Below, piece after piece: positions 61,668 to 64,000 of a stretch of DNA of 64,000 nt. The translations under genes and the position numbers were made by a program. The stretch is from Calonectria ilicicola. Taxonomy: Eukaryota > Ascomycota > Sordariomycetes > Hypocreales > Nectriaceae. The notes beneath the pieces are model-generated. The model ran no database searches and was not told where the DNA came from. It worked only from the letters and a program-made list of their open reading frames with translations. Location of the stretch: the NCBI GenBank assembly GCA_020809705.1, contig CP085826.1:2418001-2482000 (forward strand), written 5' to 3'. Each line of letters opens with the position of its first letter. Position 1 is the stretch's first letter.

Positions 61668-62126
61668 ATGTCTTCTACCTACATCGTAAGAAACTCCTGC
61701 AACACTATCCTACAACGCGCTGGTCAAGCTCCCCATCGCTGACGTTACCCCTCCCTCACAGGTTACTTGCAAGGAGGATGCCACTCCCGAGCAGGTCCAG
61801 GCGTAAGACCCCCCGAACCACGCTCGTCGAACAGACTTGACATCGATGCCATGATGGAATAACAAAAGGAGAATGGGAAGCGGCTGACAACTTATAACAG
61901 TGCCAAGGATGCTGCCGTTGCTCAGGGCGGTACCATCAAGCACGAGTACAACTTGATCAAGGGCTTTTCGTGAGTCTTTGGCCAAGCACCTCCTCTCCCA
62001 GTATTTGAATACTAATGCCATGTCAACTTTTCTAGCGTCGAGTACCCCGCAGGCAAAGTTCACACACTGGACACGCACGAGCATGTCCAGACTGTTGAGG
62101 CTGACGGAGTCGTCACAACACAGTGA
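61668..62126 (+). CDS. Small inhibitor-I9 proteinase inhibitor, Pbi2-like
   Basis: Four exons, 61668-61685, 61762-61802, 61901-61969 and 62036-62126, give a 72-aa protein too short and split to show as one open frame. The spliced product starts MSSTYIVTCKEDATPEQVQAA and continues GGTIKHEYNLIKGFSVEYP, ending HVQTVEADGVVTTQ. This is the inhibitor_I9 fold (subtilisin propeptide-like) of yeast Pbi2, the cytosolic inhibitor of vacuolar proteinase B that also takes part in vacuole fusion. No signal peptide is present, consistent with a cytosolic role. All three introns keep phase and have consensus ends. Related small proteins in mushrooms act the same way. Function is inferred from the family. Confidence 0.88.
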
Positions 62127-62688
62127 GCTGCTGAATAGAGTCCTCAAGTTCAAGACCCTTGTTTCATTTACATAGAAGAGAAATCCACATGCAACGTTAA
62201 CTTTTTTTTTTCATACCGCGTCACCACCGTGTCTGTCTATGCATGCATGTATGAACATGTCTGTCTCACCCCCCGAGGCCATCGGCTCAGGGTCTGCACC
62301 GGCCCGGCTACCCTTGTGACGTAGAGCCGAAGATGGGCAGCCTAGACACAATGCCCCGCGGTTGATGGCTATCGTGAGCGCGAACCACCCCTGTAGAACC
62401 CCTCTGTTCCACGACTTGCCCCGCGATAAGCCGCCTGAAAGCGCGCTAAAGCATGATAAGCTCCAGGGCCGCCTGTGCTGTGCCGGCGCCCCGGGCTGGT
62501 CCAAGCTCCCCTTCGCAGCCGGGGGGTCGTGGCGAGCGAGGGGAGAGTGAAGGAGAGTCATTCCCATCAACACCCTCTGTCCGCCGCCGATATTCATTGC
62601 GCCTCTTGTGATATTCTGGCAGCTTGCCTACGGCCTGCCGTGTGAAAGCCTTGTCGCCCCGACAGAATGCGCAAATAATGCGGCGGAA
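62127..62688. other. Intergenic, I9 inhibitor to PDK-like kinase
   Basis: About 560 bp. The kinase frame is open back to about 62608 but begins there with GTG, not ATG. No other coding signal. Confidence 0.5.
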
Positions 62689-64000
62689 ATGAGTGGCTTA
62701 CCGGCCAGGTCAATGAGGCGCTGCCAGCCTCGCAATGCCGCTTCCTGGCTTGCTTGTCGTTCCGTGACGCTTCGCCATCAGTCGACATTCCACCATCCTC
62801 GCAACCCATTGTGCAGCGTGCGGCGCTCACAGTGCGGCCAAAAGAAACCTTTGGCTTCCCTGAGCCCTCTGACGCAACGGCGCTTACATACCCACAACGT
62901 CACAGATGCCGACGTTGCTACTCTGGCCCGACAGCATCAACATCCACTCAGCCTCACCGATCTTGTCAAGTATGTCTTGCAAAACCACCTTGTATTATTC
63001 TAAACCACGCGCTGACACGCAAACCCCAAAATAATAGACATGGCAGGCCTCCGCTCTCGAGCGAGGCACTTCTCTCATCCGCCAACTTTGCCCTTTCTCT
63101 CCTCCCAGTCCGCCTCGCCCACCGACTCCAGGCCCTTCGCAACCTCCCCTTCATCGTCGTGACGAACCCGAACATCTCGCGCATATACAACAATTATATC
63201 CATTCCCTGTCCATACTGCTTCCCTATCTACATGCTGCGCAAGATGGTCGCCCCATCTCATCCCTTGACGATGAAGTCCAGTTTACAAACGTGCTCGCCG
63301 AGCTCGTCCAGACGCACACCGACACTATCCCCATCCTCGCAAAGGGTTTCCTCGAGTGCCGCCGCTACATATCCCCCGGCGAGGTCACACGCTTTCTCGA
63401 CCAGCATCTGCGTGCTCGTATCGGCACTCGCCTCATTGCCGAGCAGCACATTGCTCTGCACTTCAGCAGCCAGCCGCACTCGGAGAATACTTCGACCCAA
63501 GCACCCTATCCAGAGCACAACTCCTACATCGGCGTTATAGACACTGCTCTGAAGCCTGCCCATATTATCGAATCCTGCGCCGGCTTCGTCGCCGACATCT
63601 GTGAACTGCGGTATGGCGTTCGCCCTCAGATCATCATCGACGGCGAGCCTGGAACCACTTTTGCATTTGTACCCATGCACCTGGAGTACATCGTCACCGA
63701 GCTTCTCAAGAACGCTTTCCGAGCCACCGTTGAGAGCAAGTCCCGTGAGCCCATCATAGTCACCATTGCCCCCGAACCTCCTCTCCGTGCCCAGTCAGTG
63801 TCCGCTGCCAACGACGAAGGCCCACCCGCTGCTATTCTTCATCCTTCAGAGTATGACGACCCCAACGCTATCCGCAACGGCGCAATCAAGCCACTCGGCG
63901 ACAATGCTTCTGGTGTCACTATTCGTATCCGTGACCGCGGCGGCGGCATCCCCCCTGAAGTTGCCCCCAGCATCTGGTCATACTCTTTCACCACCTTCTC
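62689..64000 (+). CDS. Mitochondrial PDK/BCKDK-family kinase, 3' end outside window
   Basis: Two exons in view, 62689-62969 and 63038 to the window edge, joined across a 68-bp intron (GTATGT...AATAG); 414 residues are visible. This family phosphorylates the E1 subunit of pyruvate or branched-chain ketoacid dehydrogenase. The N-terminus is Arg/Ser-rich without acidic runs, fitting a mitochondrial presequence; a second ATG at 62713 may be the true start. The helical domain shows LRNLPFIVVTNPNISRIYNNY and FLDQHLRARIGTRLIAEQHIAL. The GHKL ATPase part shows the N-box ELLKNAFRATVE and G1 box RDRGGGIPP; the G2 box lies beyond the edge. An insert between them (about residues 335-375) resembles the longer fungal forms. 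PDK versus BCKDK cannot be settled here. Confidence 0.9.

Overview
This window is nuclear chromosomal DNA from a filamentous ascomycete. It is most likely a sordariomycete, and Hypocreales is a reasonable guess. Most genes carry 1-5 short introns of 47-90 bp with GTRNGY donors and CTRAY branch points. Codon use is mildly GC-rich, and every recognisable protein has a clear fungal family. A nitrate reductase with one intron and a fungal C-22 sterol desaturase fit this. No rRNA, convincing tRNA, CRISPR array, intact transposon or bacterial-type operon was seen. Exon joins were worked out by hand from splice signals, reading phase and family conservation; they are not backed by RNA data.

Layout, left to right: Hrq1 helicase (+, 5' end outside the window); divergent CAX-type cation antiporter (+); nitrate reductase niaD (-) with a NirA/GATA-type upstream region; NMD factor Upf2 (+); GT2 chitin-synthase-like glycosyltransferase (+); Hsp110/Sse1 chaperone (+); translation factor eIF5B (-); MMS1_N/DDB1-like beta-propeller protein (-); a 5.8 kb head-to-head spacer with no gene I can support; ER-type TBC Rab-GAP (+); Vps52 of the GARP complex (-); eIF5A (+); Pol I factor Rrn7 (+); ubiquitin-L40 fusion (+); Yip1-family Golgi protein (+); mitochondrial rhodanese (-); sterol C-22 desaturase erg5 (-); a 5.1 kb gene-poor stretch; a lone intronless acyltransferase (+); a small I9-type proteinase inhibitor (+); and a mitochondrial PDK/BCKDK-type kinase (+) running off the right edge.

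The content is mainly housekeeping. It covers translation and ribosome production (eIF5B, eIF5A, Rrn7, ubiquitin-L40), RNA and protein quality control (Upf2, Hsp110), and DNA repair or replication stress (Hrq1, MMS1-like). It also covers vesicle traffic (TBC Rab-GAP, Vps52, Yip1 family), cell wall and sterol (GT2, Erg5), nitrogen (NiaD) and mitochondrial metabolism (rhodanese, PDK-like kinase). Neighbours share no pathway, so this is an ordinary euchromatic arm. The only accessory-looking gene is the acyltransferase near 59-61 kb.

I did not find a convincing undescribed system. The observations most worth checking are a ubiquitin-L40 start codon split by an intron next to a 7-nt microexon, a stop-free 225-bp intron in Hsp110 that would encode a basic patch if retained, a GC-AG intron in the MMS1-like gene, an antiporter with altered alpha-repeat motifs, and an AAACCCTAG element shared by two ribosome-related promoters.
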